The position numbers and the translations under genes are program-made. DNA of 64,000 nt, from positions 146,227 to 210,226 of the forward strand of contig JADJWD010000003.1 of NCBI GenBank assembly GCA_016716535.1, written 5' to 3'. The DNA comes from Betaproteobacteria bacterium (GTDB lineage Bacteria > Pseudomonadota > Gammaproteobacteria > Burkholderiales > Burkholderiaceae_C). Under the pieces are notes generated by a model. It had not been told where the DNA came from. It ran no database searches and was given only the letters and a program-made list of their open reading frames with translations. This document shows positions 40,727-48,386 of the stretch, in pieces; the stretch's first letter is position 1, and each line of letters starts with the position of its first letter.

Positions 40727-41685
40727 ACGCGCGCACCGCGAGCGCGCGGCTGCTGCCCGATATCGACCACGGCCACCTCGATGCGCTCGAGGAGGAGTCG
40801 CTGTTCATCCTGCGCGAGGTGGCGGCCAGCTTCGAGCGGCCGGCGCTGCTGTTCTCGGCCGGCAAGGACTCGTGCGTCGTGCACCATCTGGCGACGAAGG
40901 CCTTCAAGCACCGCGACGAAGCCACGGGCCGCTGGCACGGCACGCTGCCGTTTCCGCTGCTGCACGTCGACACCGGCCACAACTTCCCGGAGGTGATCAC
41001 TTTCCGCGACGAGCTGGCCGCACGCACTGGCGACCGCCTCGTCGTCGCGCATCTCGAGGGCAGCATCGCGCGCGGCAGCGTGCGGCTGGCCGATCCGCTC
41101 GAATCGCGCAACGGCCACCAGAGCGTCACGCTGCTCGAGGCGATCGACGAGCACCGCTTCGATTGCCTCGTCGGCGGCGCCCGCCGCGACGAGGAAAAGG
41201 CGCGCGCCAAGGAGCGCATCTTCAGTCACCGCGACAGCTTCGGCCAATGGCAGCCGAAGGAGCAGCGGCCCGAGTTGTGGACGCTGTTCAACACGCGGCT
41301 GAAGCCCGGCGAGCACTTCCGCGCCTTCCCGATCAGCAACTGGACCGAGCTGGACGTGTGGCTGTACATCGCGCGCGAAGGCATCGCGCTGCCGCCGATC
41401 TACTACACGCACGAGCGCGAGGTGATGCGCCGCCGCGGCCTGCTGGTGCCGCGCACCGCGGTCACGCCGCCGGCGCCGGGCGAGTGGATCGAGACGCTGC
41501 CGGTGCGCTTTCGCACCGTCGGCGACATGACCTGCACGTGCCCGGTGGAGAGCCTGGCGGCAAGCGCCACCGAGATCGTCGCAGAGACGCTGACCGTCAC
41601 CGTCAGCGAGCGCGGCGCGACGCGCATGGACGACCGTGCATCCGATGCCGCGATGGAGCGGCGCAAGAAGGAAGGGTACTTCTGA
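40723..41685 (+). CDS. cysD: Sulfate adenylyltransferase subunit 2
   Basis: A 320-residue catalytic subunit of ATP sulfurylase (E. coli CysD 302). The PP-loop is ALLFSAGKDSCVVHHLATKA, with LLHVDTGHNFPEVITFRDEL, GGARRDEEKARAKERIFSHR, FPISNWTELDVWLYIAREGI and the C-terminal TERKKEGYF-like MERRKKEGYF. Works with the GTPase CysN encoded one base downstream. Start ATG 40723 overlaps the cysH stop. Confidence 0.96.
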   Translation: MNARTASARLLPDIDHGHLDALEEESLFILREVAASFERPALLFSAGKDSCVVHHLATKAFKHRDEATGRWHGTLPFPLLHVDTGHNFPEVITFRDELAARTGDRLVVAHLEGSIARGSVRLADPLESRNGHQSVTLLEAIDEHRFDCLVGGARRDEEKARAKERIFSHRDSFGQWQPKEQRPELWTLFNTRLKPGEHFRAFPISNWTELDVWLYIAREGIALPPIYYTHEREVMRRRGLLVPRTAVTPPAPGEWIETLPVRFRTVGDMTCTCPVESLAASATEIVAETLTVTVSERGATRMDDRASDAAMERRKKEGYF

Positions 41686-41686
41686 G

Positions 41687-43108
41687 ATGGCCGCCGTGTC
41701 TGCTCCTGGCCTCGCACCCGCGCGCCGGGGCGCGTTGCGCTTCATCACCGCCGGCAGCGTCGACGACGGCAAGAGCACGTTGATCGGCCGGCTGCTCTAC
41801 GACAGCCGCGCGATCCTCGCCGACCAGCTCGAGTCGTTGCGTCCACGCACTTCCGGCGACGCAGGCAACGACCTGCCCGACCTGTCGCTCCTGACCGACG
41901 GCCTCGAGGCCGAGCGCGAACAGGGCATCACGATCGATGTCGCGTTCCGCTACTTCGCGACGCGGCAGCGCAAGTTCGTCATCGCCGACGCGCCGGGGCA
42001 CGAGCAGTACACGCGCAACATGGTCACCGCCGCCGCCGGCAGCGATGCCGCCGTCGTGCTGGTCGACCTGACGAAGATCGACCTTGGCCGCCCTGACGGT
42101 CCGCCGGTCGAACTGCTGCGGCAGACGCGCCGCCACGCGCTGCTGGCGCACCTGCTGCGCGTGCCGCACATCGTCTTCGCGGTCAACAAGATCGACGCGG
42201 TGGCCGAGCCGGCGCGTGCCTTCGCCGCGGTGCGCGCGGCGCTGCTGCGCTTTGCCGCCGAGGCGGGCATCGTGCCGGCGGGCATCCTGCCGGTGTCGGC
42301 GCTGCGCGGCGACAACGTCGCAAGGCCGTTCGTTGCCGACGCAAGCAGCGGCGGCAGCTGGTATCGCGGCCCAACCCTGCTCGAGTTGCTGGAACAGCTG
42401 CCCGAAGGCGACGCGGCGACGAGCGCCGAGGCGCCGGCACCGCTGCTGCTGCCAGTGCAGTACGTGGCGCGCGGCGCAGGCGAAGCACGTGAAGCCGCCG
42501 GCCCCGGCGAGCAGCCGCGCACCTACTGGGGCCGCATCGCGCAAGGTGCCGCCGCGGTCGGCGACGAAGTGCAGGTCCACCCTTCGGGCCAGCGCGCGCG
42601 CATCGTCGCCTTGCGACACGCCGGCCGCGCGGCCGAGCGGCTCGCGGCCGGCACGTCGGCCGGCGTCGTGCTCGACCGTCAGCTCGACATCTCGCGCGGC
42701 GACTGGCTCGGCGCGCCCGGCCAACTCGCGCCCGTAGATCGCTTCGAAGCCACGATCGCCTGGCTCGACACCGAGCCCGCGGTGCCCGGCCGCCGCTACT
42801 GGGTGCGGCACGCGCACCGCTGGGTCGCCGCGCGCATCGAGCGCATCGAACACCGGCTCGACATCCGCACGCTCGCGCCCGAGGCCGCAAACGAACTGAC
42901 CGTCAACCAGATCGGCCGCGCCGTCGTGCGGCTGCAGCAGCCATTGCCGCTCGTGCCCTATGCGGCCAGCCGCACCGGCGGCGCGCTGATCGTCGTCGAC
43001 CCGGCCAGCCACCGCACGAGCGGCGCGCTGCTCGTCGCGGCGATCGGCGGCGACGAGCCCCGCCCGCAACGTGCAGCCCAGACGCGGAGTGTTGACCTGA
43101 AGCGCTGA
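41687..43108 (+). CDS. cysN: Sulfate adenylyltransferase subunit 1 (GTPase)
   Basis: A 473-residue elongation-factor-like GTPase that drives APS synthesis. G-motifs are ITAGSVDDGKSTLIGRLLYD (P-loop), EREQGITIDVAFRYF, VIADAPGHEQYTRNMVTAAA (DxxG) and FAVNKIDAV (NKxD), followed by two beta-barrel domains. There is no C-terminal APS-kinase (CysC) fusion; length matches stand-alone CysN. Start ATG 41687 lies one base after the cysD stop. Last gene of the cys run proper; 125 bp follow before fdxA. Confidence 0.95.
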   Translation: MAAVSAPGLAPARRGALRFITAGSVDDGKSTLIGRLLYDSRAILADQLESLRPRTSGDAGNDLPDLSLLTDGLEAEREQGITIDVAFRYFATRQRKFVIADAPGHEQYTRNMVTAAAGSDAAVVLVDLTKIDLGRPDGPPVELLRQTRRHALLAHLLRVPHIVFAVNKIDAVAEPARAFAAVRAALLRFAAEAGIVPAGILPVSALRGDNVARPFVADASSGGSWYRGPTLLELLEQLPEGDAATSAEAPAPLLLPVQYVARGAGEAREAAGPGEQPRTYWGRIAQGAAAVGDEVQVHPSGQRARIVALRHAGRAAERLAAGTSAGVVLDRQLDISRGDWLGAPGQLAPVDRFEATIAWLDTEPAVPGRRYWVRHAHRWVAARIERIEHRLDIRTLAPEAANELTVNQIGRAVVRLQQPLPLVPYAASRTGGALIVVDPASHRTSGALLVAAIGGDEPRPQRAAQTRSVDLKR

Positions 43109-43233
43109 CCCGAAGGGCGTAGCCCATATGGCGTGGCGCCCGGGCATGACCGTGGCCTTGATGTGCAGCAAGGCAACGCTGGCGCGCGGCCACCTTAGAA
43201 TCTCCGCGTTTTCCCCGAGGTCCGCCCCGCCCC

Positions 43234-43557
43234 ATGACCCACGTCGTCCTCGAATCGTGCATCCGCTGCAAGTACACCGACTGCGTCGACGTGTGCCCGG
43301 TGGACTGCTTCCGCGAAGGCCCGAACTTCCTCGTCATCGACCCCGACGAGTGCATCGACTGCGCGGTGTGCATTCCGGAGTGCCCGGTCAATGCCATCCT
43401 GCCCGAGGAAGACGTGCCCGGTGACCAGCTCGCGTTCGTGAAGATCAACGCCGACCTGGCCAAGAAGTGGCCGAGCATCACCAAGCGCAAGGCCGCGCTG
43501 CCCGATGCCGAGGAGTGGAAAGACGTGAAGAGCAAGATCGATCAGCTCAAGCGCTGA
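43234..43557 (+). CDS. fdxA: Seven-iron ferredoxin FdxA
   Basis: A 107-residue ferredoxin with a [3Fe-4S] and a [4Fe-4S] cluster: cysteines in LESCIRCKYTDCVDVCPVDC and in ECIDCAVCIPECPVNAI, followed by the C-terminal extension (KINADLAKKWPSITKRK) typical of FdxA. A TAGAAT -10-like box sits about 33 bp before the ATG, so it may have its own promoter. The ferredoxin reductase gene follows by 21 bp, suggesting an electron-transfer pair that could serve sulfite reductase upstream. Confidence 0.95.
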   Translation: MTHVVLESCIRCKYTDCVDVCPVDCFREGPNFLVIDPDECIDCAVCIPECPVNAILPEEDVPGDQLAFVKINADLAKKWPSITKRKAALPDAEEWKDVKSKIDQLKR

Positions 43558-43578
43558 TCCAACGCTGATCCGACCCTG

Positions 43579-44679
43579 ATGCACCGCGACCCCGAACCCG
43601 CCGTGGCCGACACCGCCCGCTCGCACGACGGCCCGATCGAAACCGATGCCGTCATCGTCGGCGCCGGCCCGGTGGGGCTGTTCCAGGTCTTCGAACTCGG
43701 CCTGCTCGAGATCAAGGCCCACATCATCGATTCGCTCGGCTACCCCGGCGGCCAGTGCATCGAACTGTACCCCGACAAGCCGATCTACGACATCCCGGCC
43801 GTGCCGGTGTGCACCGGCAAGGAACTGACCGACAACCTGCTCAAGCAGATCGAGCCGTTCGGCGCCACGTTCCACTTCGGCCAGGAAGTGACCGTCGTGC
43901 GCCAGGAGCCCGACGGCCGCTTCTACGTCGAGACGAGCAAGGGCACGCGGTTCCTGACGAAGACGGTGTTCATCGCCGGCGGCGTCGGCTCGTTCCAGCC
44001 GCGCCTGCTGAAGGTCGACGGGCTCGAGAAGTTCGACGGCACGCAGCTGTTCTACCGCGTCAAGAACCCGGCGCAGTTCGCGGGCAAGAACCTCGTCATC
44101 GTCGGCGGCGGCGACTCGGCGCTCGACTGGGCGCTGAACTTCGTGCAGGAAGGGCCGCACAAGGCCGAAAGCGTGATCCTCGTGCACCGCCGCGACGGCT
44201 TTCGCGCCGCGCCGGCGAGTGTCGCGAAGATGCGCGAGCTGTGCGAGGCGCTCGAGATGCAGTTCGTCGTCGGCCAGATCACCGGCTTCGAAGAGGCCGA
44301 TGGCCGCCTGACCGGCGTGAAGGTGACCGGCGGCGACGGCGTCACGCGGCTGATGCCGCTGGACATGCTGCTCGTCTTCTTCGGCCTGAGCCCGAAGCTC
44401 GGGCCGATCGCCGAGTGGGGCCTGGGGCTCGATCGCAAGCAGATCGTCGTCGACACGGAGAAATTCCAGTCGAGCGTGCCGGGCATCTTCGCCGTCGGCG
44501 ACATCAACACCTACCCGGGCAAGAAGAAGCTGATCCTCTCGGGCTTCCACGAGGCGGCGCTGGCCGCGTTCGCGGCTTCGCCGATCGTCTTCCCCGAGAA
44601 GCGCGTGCTGCTGCAGTACACGACGACGAGCCCGAAGCTGCACAAGGTGCTCGGCGTCGAGACGCCGGTGTTCGACTGA
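43579..44679 (+). CDS. Ferredoxin-NADP+ reductase (thioredoxin-reductase-like type)
   Basis: A 366-residue flavoprotein. The FAD motif is AVIVGAGPVGLFQVFELGLL (about 29-48), the NADP site is LVIVGGGDSALDWALNFVQE, and IFAVGDINTYPGKKKLILSG is the second FAD motif. There is no CxxC redox pair between the domains, which separates this family from thioredoxin reductases. Length and motifs match the FNR of Chlorobium/Bacillus type that is common in Burkholderiales next to fdxA. Followed by about 300 bp holding a riboswitch. Confidence 0.92.
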   Translation: MHRDPEPAVADTARSHDGPIETDAVIVGAGPVGLFQVFELGLLEIKAHIIDSLGYPGGQCIELYPDKPIYDIPAVPVCTGKELTDNLLKQIEPFGATFHFGQEVTVVRQEPDGRFYVETSKGTRFLTKTVFIAGGVGSFQPRLLKVDGLEKFDGTQLFYRVKNPAQFAGKNLVIVGGGDSALDWALNFVQEGPHKAESVILVHRRDGFRAAPASVAKMRELCEALEMQFVVGQITGFEEADGRLTGVKVTGGDGVTRLMPLDMLLVFFGLSPKLGPIAEWGLGLDRKQIVVDTEKFQSSVPGIFAVGDINTYPGKKKLILSGFHEAALAAFAASPIVFPEKRVLLQYTTTSPKLHKVLGVETPVFD

Positions 44680-44793
44680 ACTGGGCGGTTAGGCGGCGCG
44701 CCTCGCGCCCGCCACATCGCCGTTGCGGGCTTCCAGTCAACGGCATCGCTTAAGATGCCGCCCGGCCGCGCTGCACAGTGCGGCCACGTTCCC

Positions 44794-44893
44794 GACATCG
44801 CTAGGGGTGTTGGCGGTTCCTTCGAAGGCGCCGCCGACTGAGAAAGTCCCTTTGAACCTGACTGAGGTAATCCTCGCGCAGGGAAGCAACGTC
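44794..44893 (+). ncRNA. TPP riboswitch (THI element)
   Basis: The conserved core is intact: GGGGTG (44804-44809), the extended P3 arm TGGCGG...CCGCCGA, CTGAGA (44838-44843), GAACCTGA (about 44854-44861), the TAAT of the J-region and GCAGGGAAGC (44878-44887). P1 can form between 44794-44802 and 44885-44893. It lies about 90 nt before the TonB receptor start, on the same strand, so thiamine pyrophosphate should repress that gene. Distances between core elements fit the Rfam-type TPP aptamer by eye. Confidence 0.94.
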
Positions 44894-44959
44894 CGATTCG
44901 GGGCCGCCCCGAACGACGTCGTCGAGCGGGCGCGCCCGCCGAGCCCGACCAAGCCGACC

Positions 44960-44988
44960 TGCCATCTTCGGAAAGACGCAGGATGGCA
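44960..44988 (+). promoter_or_regulatory. Start-codon-sequestering helix (riboswitch expression platform)
   Basis: TGCCATC (44960-44966) is perfectly complementary to GATGGCA (44982-44988), which contains the receptor ATG at 44983. The 15-nt loop holds the GGAAAG Shine-Dalgarno candidate. The hairpin would hide the start codon, so control is likely at translation. How the aptamer switches it is not visible by eye. Confidence 0.6.
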
Positions 44989-47199
44989 AATCCACTCACC
45001 ACTGCCCGCCGCGATCGGCGGGCCGCGCGCGGCGCACGTTCGCGTCATCTCACCACTCGCCCTCGCGCCGTGCCGCTTGCAGTGCGCTGCCTGCTCGCCG
45101 CCGCGTGCTCGCTGCCGGCCGCGGCGCTGCACGCGCAGGAGTCGGTCGTCATCGTCGGCCGCAGCGTCGGCAGTTCGGCGGTGGCCGGCTTCGGCGACGT
45201 AGCGCTGGCGCGTTCGCCGCTGCAGATCGGCGTCTTCGGCAACGGCGTGATCGCCGACCTCGGCCTCGCGCAGATCGGCGGCCTGACGCGCGTCGACGCG
45301 AGCGTCGGCGAGGCCTACAACGCCGAGGGCTACTGGTCGAGCCTCGCCGTGCGCGGCTTCGCGCTCGACAACCGCTACAACCTGCGCCGCGACGGCCTGC
45401 CGATCAGCGGCGAGACGGCCATCGCGCTGGCCAACAAGGAGCGCTTCGAGCTGATCAAGGGCACGAGCGGCATCCAGGCCGGCACCAGTTCACCGGCGGG
45501 CCTGTTGAACCTCGTCGTCAAGCGCCCGGGCAGCGATCGCCGCGTCGTCTCGGTCGAGGCGCGGCAGCCGGGCAACGTGGCGCTGGGCCTGGACCTCGGC
45601 CAGCGGCTGACGGACGACATCGCCCTGCGCGTCAACGCGAGCCACGAGCGCCTCGACTCGATGGCGCGCAACACGCGCGGCACACGTTCGATGCTGGCCG
45701 TGGCCGCCGACTGGCGCGTCGCGCCCGCGTCGCTGCTGCAAGTGGAGTTCGAGACGAGCCACCAGCGCCAGCCGAGCGTCGCCGGCTACAGCCTGCTCGG
45801 CGACCGCGTGCCCTCGGCCCGCGAGATCGACCCGCGCCGCAACCTCAACGACCAGCCGTGGCGCCAGCCGATCGTCTTCGACGGCGACACCGCGTCGGTG
45901 CGCTGGCAGCAGCAGTTGAACCCAGACTGGCGCCTGACGCTGCACGCGATGCGCCAGCGCCTCGTCACCGACGACCGCACCGCGTTCCCGTACGGCGACT
46001 ACGACCCGGCGACTTACACCTGCACTTACTGCGACCGCTTCGCCGCCGACGGCACCTTCAGCTACTGGGAGTACATCAGCGACAACGAGCGCCGCACCAC
46101 CGACGCGTGGCAGGCGCTCGTCAGCGGCCGCGCCGCGACCGGCCCGGTGCAGCACGGGCTGGAGGCCGGCGTGCTCGGCTCGCGCCACAAGGCGCGCTTC
46201 GAGGACCAGGTGTTCGACATCGCCGGCACCGGCCACGTCGACGGCAGCCTCGTCACGCCGCGCTCGGCCGGCTTCCTCGACGCCAACACGAACCGCGACG
46301 AGCGCAGCACCGAGTGGTTCGCGCGCGACGCGATGAGCCTCGGCGACACCTGGCAGCTCTGGGCCGGCCTGCGCACGACGCGCCTCGAACGTCGCACCCT
46401 GCGCACCAGCGTCGACGGCGACGGGAGCCTGCGCCCGACCGACGTCACGCGCACCGAGACGACGCCCTGGCTCGCGGTCGCGGCGCAACTCACGCCCAAG
46501 ACGCTTGTCTATGCAAGCTGGGGGCACGGCCTCGAGACCGACGTGGCACCCAATCGCGCGCGCTACCTGAACGCCGGCGAGTCGATCGCGCTCACGAGCC
46601 GCCAGCTGGAACTGGGCCTCAAGCACGGCACCGAGGCGGTCGAAGCGTCGCTGACGCTCTTTGCGATCGGCCGCGACCGGACCGCCGACCTCGGCGCCTG
46701 CAACGACCCGCTCACCTGCACGCGCGCGCTCGACGGCACGCAGCACCACCGCGGCGTCGAGGCGAGTTGGATCGGGCGCACCGGCAACTTCGGCTGGAGC
46801 CTGTCGACGATGCTGCTCGACGCCGAGCGCCGCGGCTCGGCGACCGCGGCCGTCAACGGCACGCGGCCCGAGAACGTGCCCGCCGCGACGTTGCGCGCCG
46901 CTGCCGAGTGGCGCACACCGTCGCTACCCGGCTTGGCGCTGCTGGCGCGCCTGAGCGCCGAGAGCGACCGCACGATCCTGCCCGGCGACGAAAGCGTGCG
47001 CATCGCCGGCTGGTCGGTGTTCGACCTCGGCGCGCGTTGGCGGCACGAAGCCTTCGGCGGCGCGTGGACGTGGCGGCTCGGCATCGACAACGCCACCAAC
47101 CGCCGCGCCTGGAAGGAGGCGCCCTACCAGTTCGGCCACGCGTACCTGTACCCGCTGGCGCCGCGCACGTGGCGGCTCGGCGTGCAAGTGGCGGTCTGA
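44983..47199 (+). CDS. TonB-dependent outer-membrane receptor, thiamine-regulated
   Basis: A 738-residue receptor. It has a signal peptide (to about residue 51, AVRCLLAAACSLPAAALHA|Q), a TonB box (ESVVIVGR), a plug domain (about 60-175: EGYWSSLAVRGFALDNRYNL, GTSGIQAGTSSPAGLLNLVV) and a 22-strand-type barrel ending in aromatic terminal strands (YLYPLAPRTWRLGVQVAV). It looks like the siderophore-receptor branch, but the TPP riboswitch in its leader points to uptake of thiamine or a precursor across the outer membrane. Such thiamine-regulated receptors were predicted in other Gram-negatives by riboswitch surveys. No inner-membrane thiamine transporter is adjacent. Confidence 0.9.
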   Translation: MANPLTTARRDRRAARGARSRHLTTRPRAVPLAVRCLLAAACSLPAAALHAQESVVIVGRSVGSSAVAGFGDVALARSPLQIGVFGNGVIADLGLAQIGGLTRVDASVGEAYNAEGYWSSLAVRGFALDNRYNLRRDGLPISGETAIALANKERFELIKGTSGIQAGTSSPAGLLNLVVKRPGSDRRVVSVEARQPGNVALGLDLGQRLTDDIALRVNASHERLDSMARNTRGTRSMLAVAADWRVAPASLLQVEFETSHQRQPSVAGYSLLGDRVPSAREIDPRRNLNDQPWRQPIVFDGDTASVRWQQQLNPDWRLTLHAMRQRLVTDDRTAFPYGDYDPATYTCTYCDRFAADGTFSYWEYISDNERRTTDAWQALVSGRAATGPVQHGLEAGVLGSRHKARFEDQVFDIAGTGHVDGSLVTPRSAGFLDANTNRDERSTEWFARDAMSLGDTWQLWAGLRTTRLERRTLRTSVDGDGSLRPTDVTRTETTPWLAVAAQLTPKTLVYASWGHGLETDVAPNRARYLNAGESIALTSRQLELGLKHGTEAVEASLTLFAIGRDRTADLGACNDPLTCTRALDGTQHHRGVEASWIGRTGNFGWSLSTMLLDAERRGSATAAVNGTRPENVPAATLRAAAEWRTPSLPGLALLARLSAESDRTILPGDESVRIAGWSVFDLGARWRHEAFGGAWTWRLGIDNATNRRAWKEAPYQFGHAYLYPLAPRTWRLGVQVAV

Positions 47200-47222
47200 T
47201 TCGACATCAAGCCGACGGCAGG

Positions 47223-47258
47223 CGGTCAGAGACAGGCCCGCGGTCAGAGGCAGGCTCG
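47223..47258 (+). repeat. Two 18-bp tandem repeats before tRNA-Asn
   Basis: CGGTCAGAGACAGGCCCG (47223-47240) and CGGTCAGAGGCAGGCTCG (47241-47258) are adjacent direct repeats with two differences, followed by a third partial copy (CGATCAGGC). They lie between the receptor stop and a TAGAAT -10-like box (47268-47273) of the tRNA gene. Function unknown. Confidence 0.8.
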
Positions 47259-47285
47259 CGATCAGGCTAGAATGCAGGGCTCCAC

Positions 47286-47361
47286 TCCCCGATAGCTCAG
47301 TCGGTAGAGCGCCGGACTGTTAATCCGTAGGTCCCTGGTTCGAGCCCAGGTCGGGGAGCCA
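47286..47361 (+). tRNA. tRNA-Asn (anticodon GTT)
   Basis: A 76-nt cloverleaf with encoded CCA. The acceptor TCCCCGA pairs with TCGGGGA; the D arm is GCTC-AGTCGGTA-GAGC; the anticodon arm is CGGAC-TGTTAAT-CCG with anticodon GTT; the T arm is CTGGG-TTCGAG-CCCAG. A -10-like TAGAAT lies 12 bp upstream. A strong terminator follows immediately. Confidence 0.97.
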
Positions 47362-47368
47362 AAAAGTG

Positions 47369-47407
47369 AAGGGGTTGGCGATGTGAATCGCCAACCCCTT
47401 TGTCTTT
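47369..47407. terminator. Bidirectional rho-independent terminator
   Basis: A perfect 14-bp stem AAGGGGTTGGCGAT / ATCGCCAACCCCTT with a GTGA loop (47383-47386) is followed on the plus strand by TGTCTTT and preceded by AAAAAG, so it can end the tRNA-Asn transcript rightward and the DUF4142 transcript leftward. Confidence 0.93.
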
Positions 47408-47427
47408 GGCGCAAAGGCCAAGCCGCT

Positions 47428-47934
47428 TCAGCGCGTCTTCCTCGCCTGCTTCTGCGCCACGGCAGCAGGCAACGCCCCGGTCACTTCACCGAGCAGCGCC
47501 TGCACCAACGCCAGGTGCTGCATCACCACCGGCAGCGACTCCGCCGCATGCCGCTGCAGATCCGCGTGCTGGCCCTGGCCGATCTCCCACTCGAGCAAGG
47601 TGGCGGTCTTCTGGTGTGCGACCAGTTGGCCTTGCAGGTACGCCACGTCGAAGCTCCGCCCCTGCAACGCGGCCAGCCGCTCGTGCATCGCCTTGTCGTC
47701 GGGCGTCGGCTCGTTGGGCGCGGGCACGCCGGCGGCGCGCGCTGCTTCGGCGAGGCGCGCGTTGCCTCGGCCATGGTCGGCCGCCATGCGGTCGGCGAAC
47801 TGCTTCACGCCGTCGGACGCGGCGCGTGCCTGCGCCAGCTTGGCGAGTTCGACCTCGGCCAAGCCGCCACCGCCGACCAGCGTCGCGTCGAGGCGGTCGG
47901 TGTTGTTGGCCTGCTGCGGTGGCGGTGGCGCCAC
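47428..47934 (-). CDS. DUF4142 (ferritin-like helical) protein, 5' end uncertain
   Basis: The readable part encodes 168 residues from a GTG at 47934. DATLVGGGGLAEVELAKLAQ, ASDGVKQFADRMAADHGRGN, FDVAYLQGQLVAHQKTATLL and HLALVQALLGEVTGAL match the DUF4142 four-helix family (usually exported). The frame remains open upstream through at least 48,100 but shows no signal peptide or credible ATG, so the normal N-terminus appears to be missing. It ends beside the bidirectional terminator. Function of the family is unknown. Confidence 0.7.
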   Translation of the reverse strand: MAPPPPQQANNTDRLDATLVGGGGLAEVELAKLAQARAASDGVKQFADRMAADHGRGNARLAEAARAAGVPAPNEPTPDDKAMHERLAALQGRSFDVAYLQGQLVAHQKTATLLEWEIGQGQHADLQRHAAESLPVVMQHLALVQALLGEVTGALPAAVAQKQARKTR

Positions 47935-48386
47935 GCGGGCGGCCGGTGGCTGCGTCGGCGCAGCACCGCCGGGGCTGCCGAGCTGCGCCGCGGCGCGTAG
48001 GCACTCGGGGTGCCATGACGCCAGCGCGGGCCCCGCGCCCTGCCCGCCGCGCGGCCGGTCGGCACGCCGGCGGTCCTCAGCTGGAGAGTGCCGTGAAGAA
48101 GATGTCGGTGTGGAAGCGCTACGGCTTCGCCTGGGTGACCTGCGCGTTCTTCCTGATCAGCCCGAGGCGCGGTACCCGGGGCGGGACAAGGGGCCGGCGC
48201 TGTAGCGGGGCGCATGGGAGCCCCCACGCAACCTGTCCGTAGCGATACGCCCGTGTCCGCCGCGGCCCTTCCGCCGTGGGCGGCGCGCGGCCACACTGTG
48301 CGAACCTGGGCACGATCGGCACCGCGCCGATCCGCGTGCCGCACTCCTTCCTTCTCTCGCTCGAACAGGCCGTCAGGAGACTCCCC
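47935..48386. other. 452-bp region without an intact gene; fragment of a DUF6766-like start
   Basis: Between DUF4142 and putA no complete gene is visible. On the plus strand, about 48093-48160, a short stretch reads VKKMSVWKRYGFAWVTCAFF and then LIS, which looks like the N-terminus of small membrane proteins of the DUF6766 type, but it turns into GC-rich nonsense (PRRGTRGG). Together with the missing 5' end of the DUF4142 gene this suggests an old deletion junction. The family match is from memory and weak. The part next to putA must hold its promoter and contains a 7-bp palindrome (separate entry). Confidence 0.4.
48314..48332. promoter_or_regulatory. GATCGGC-N5-GCCGATC palindrome upstream of putA
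   Basis: Perfect 7-bp arms around ACCGC, 54 bp before the putA start codon. It is a candidate operator because this PutA lacks the DNA-binding domain that autoregulates putA elsewhere. No regulator is identified. Confidence 0.35.
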
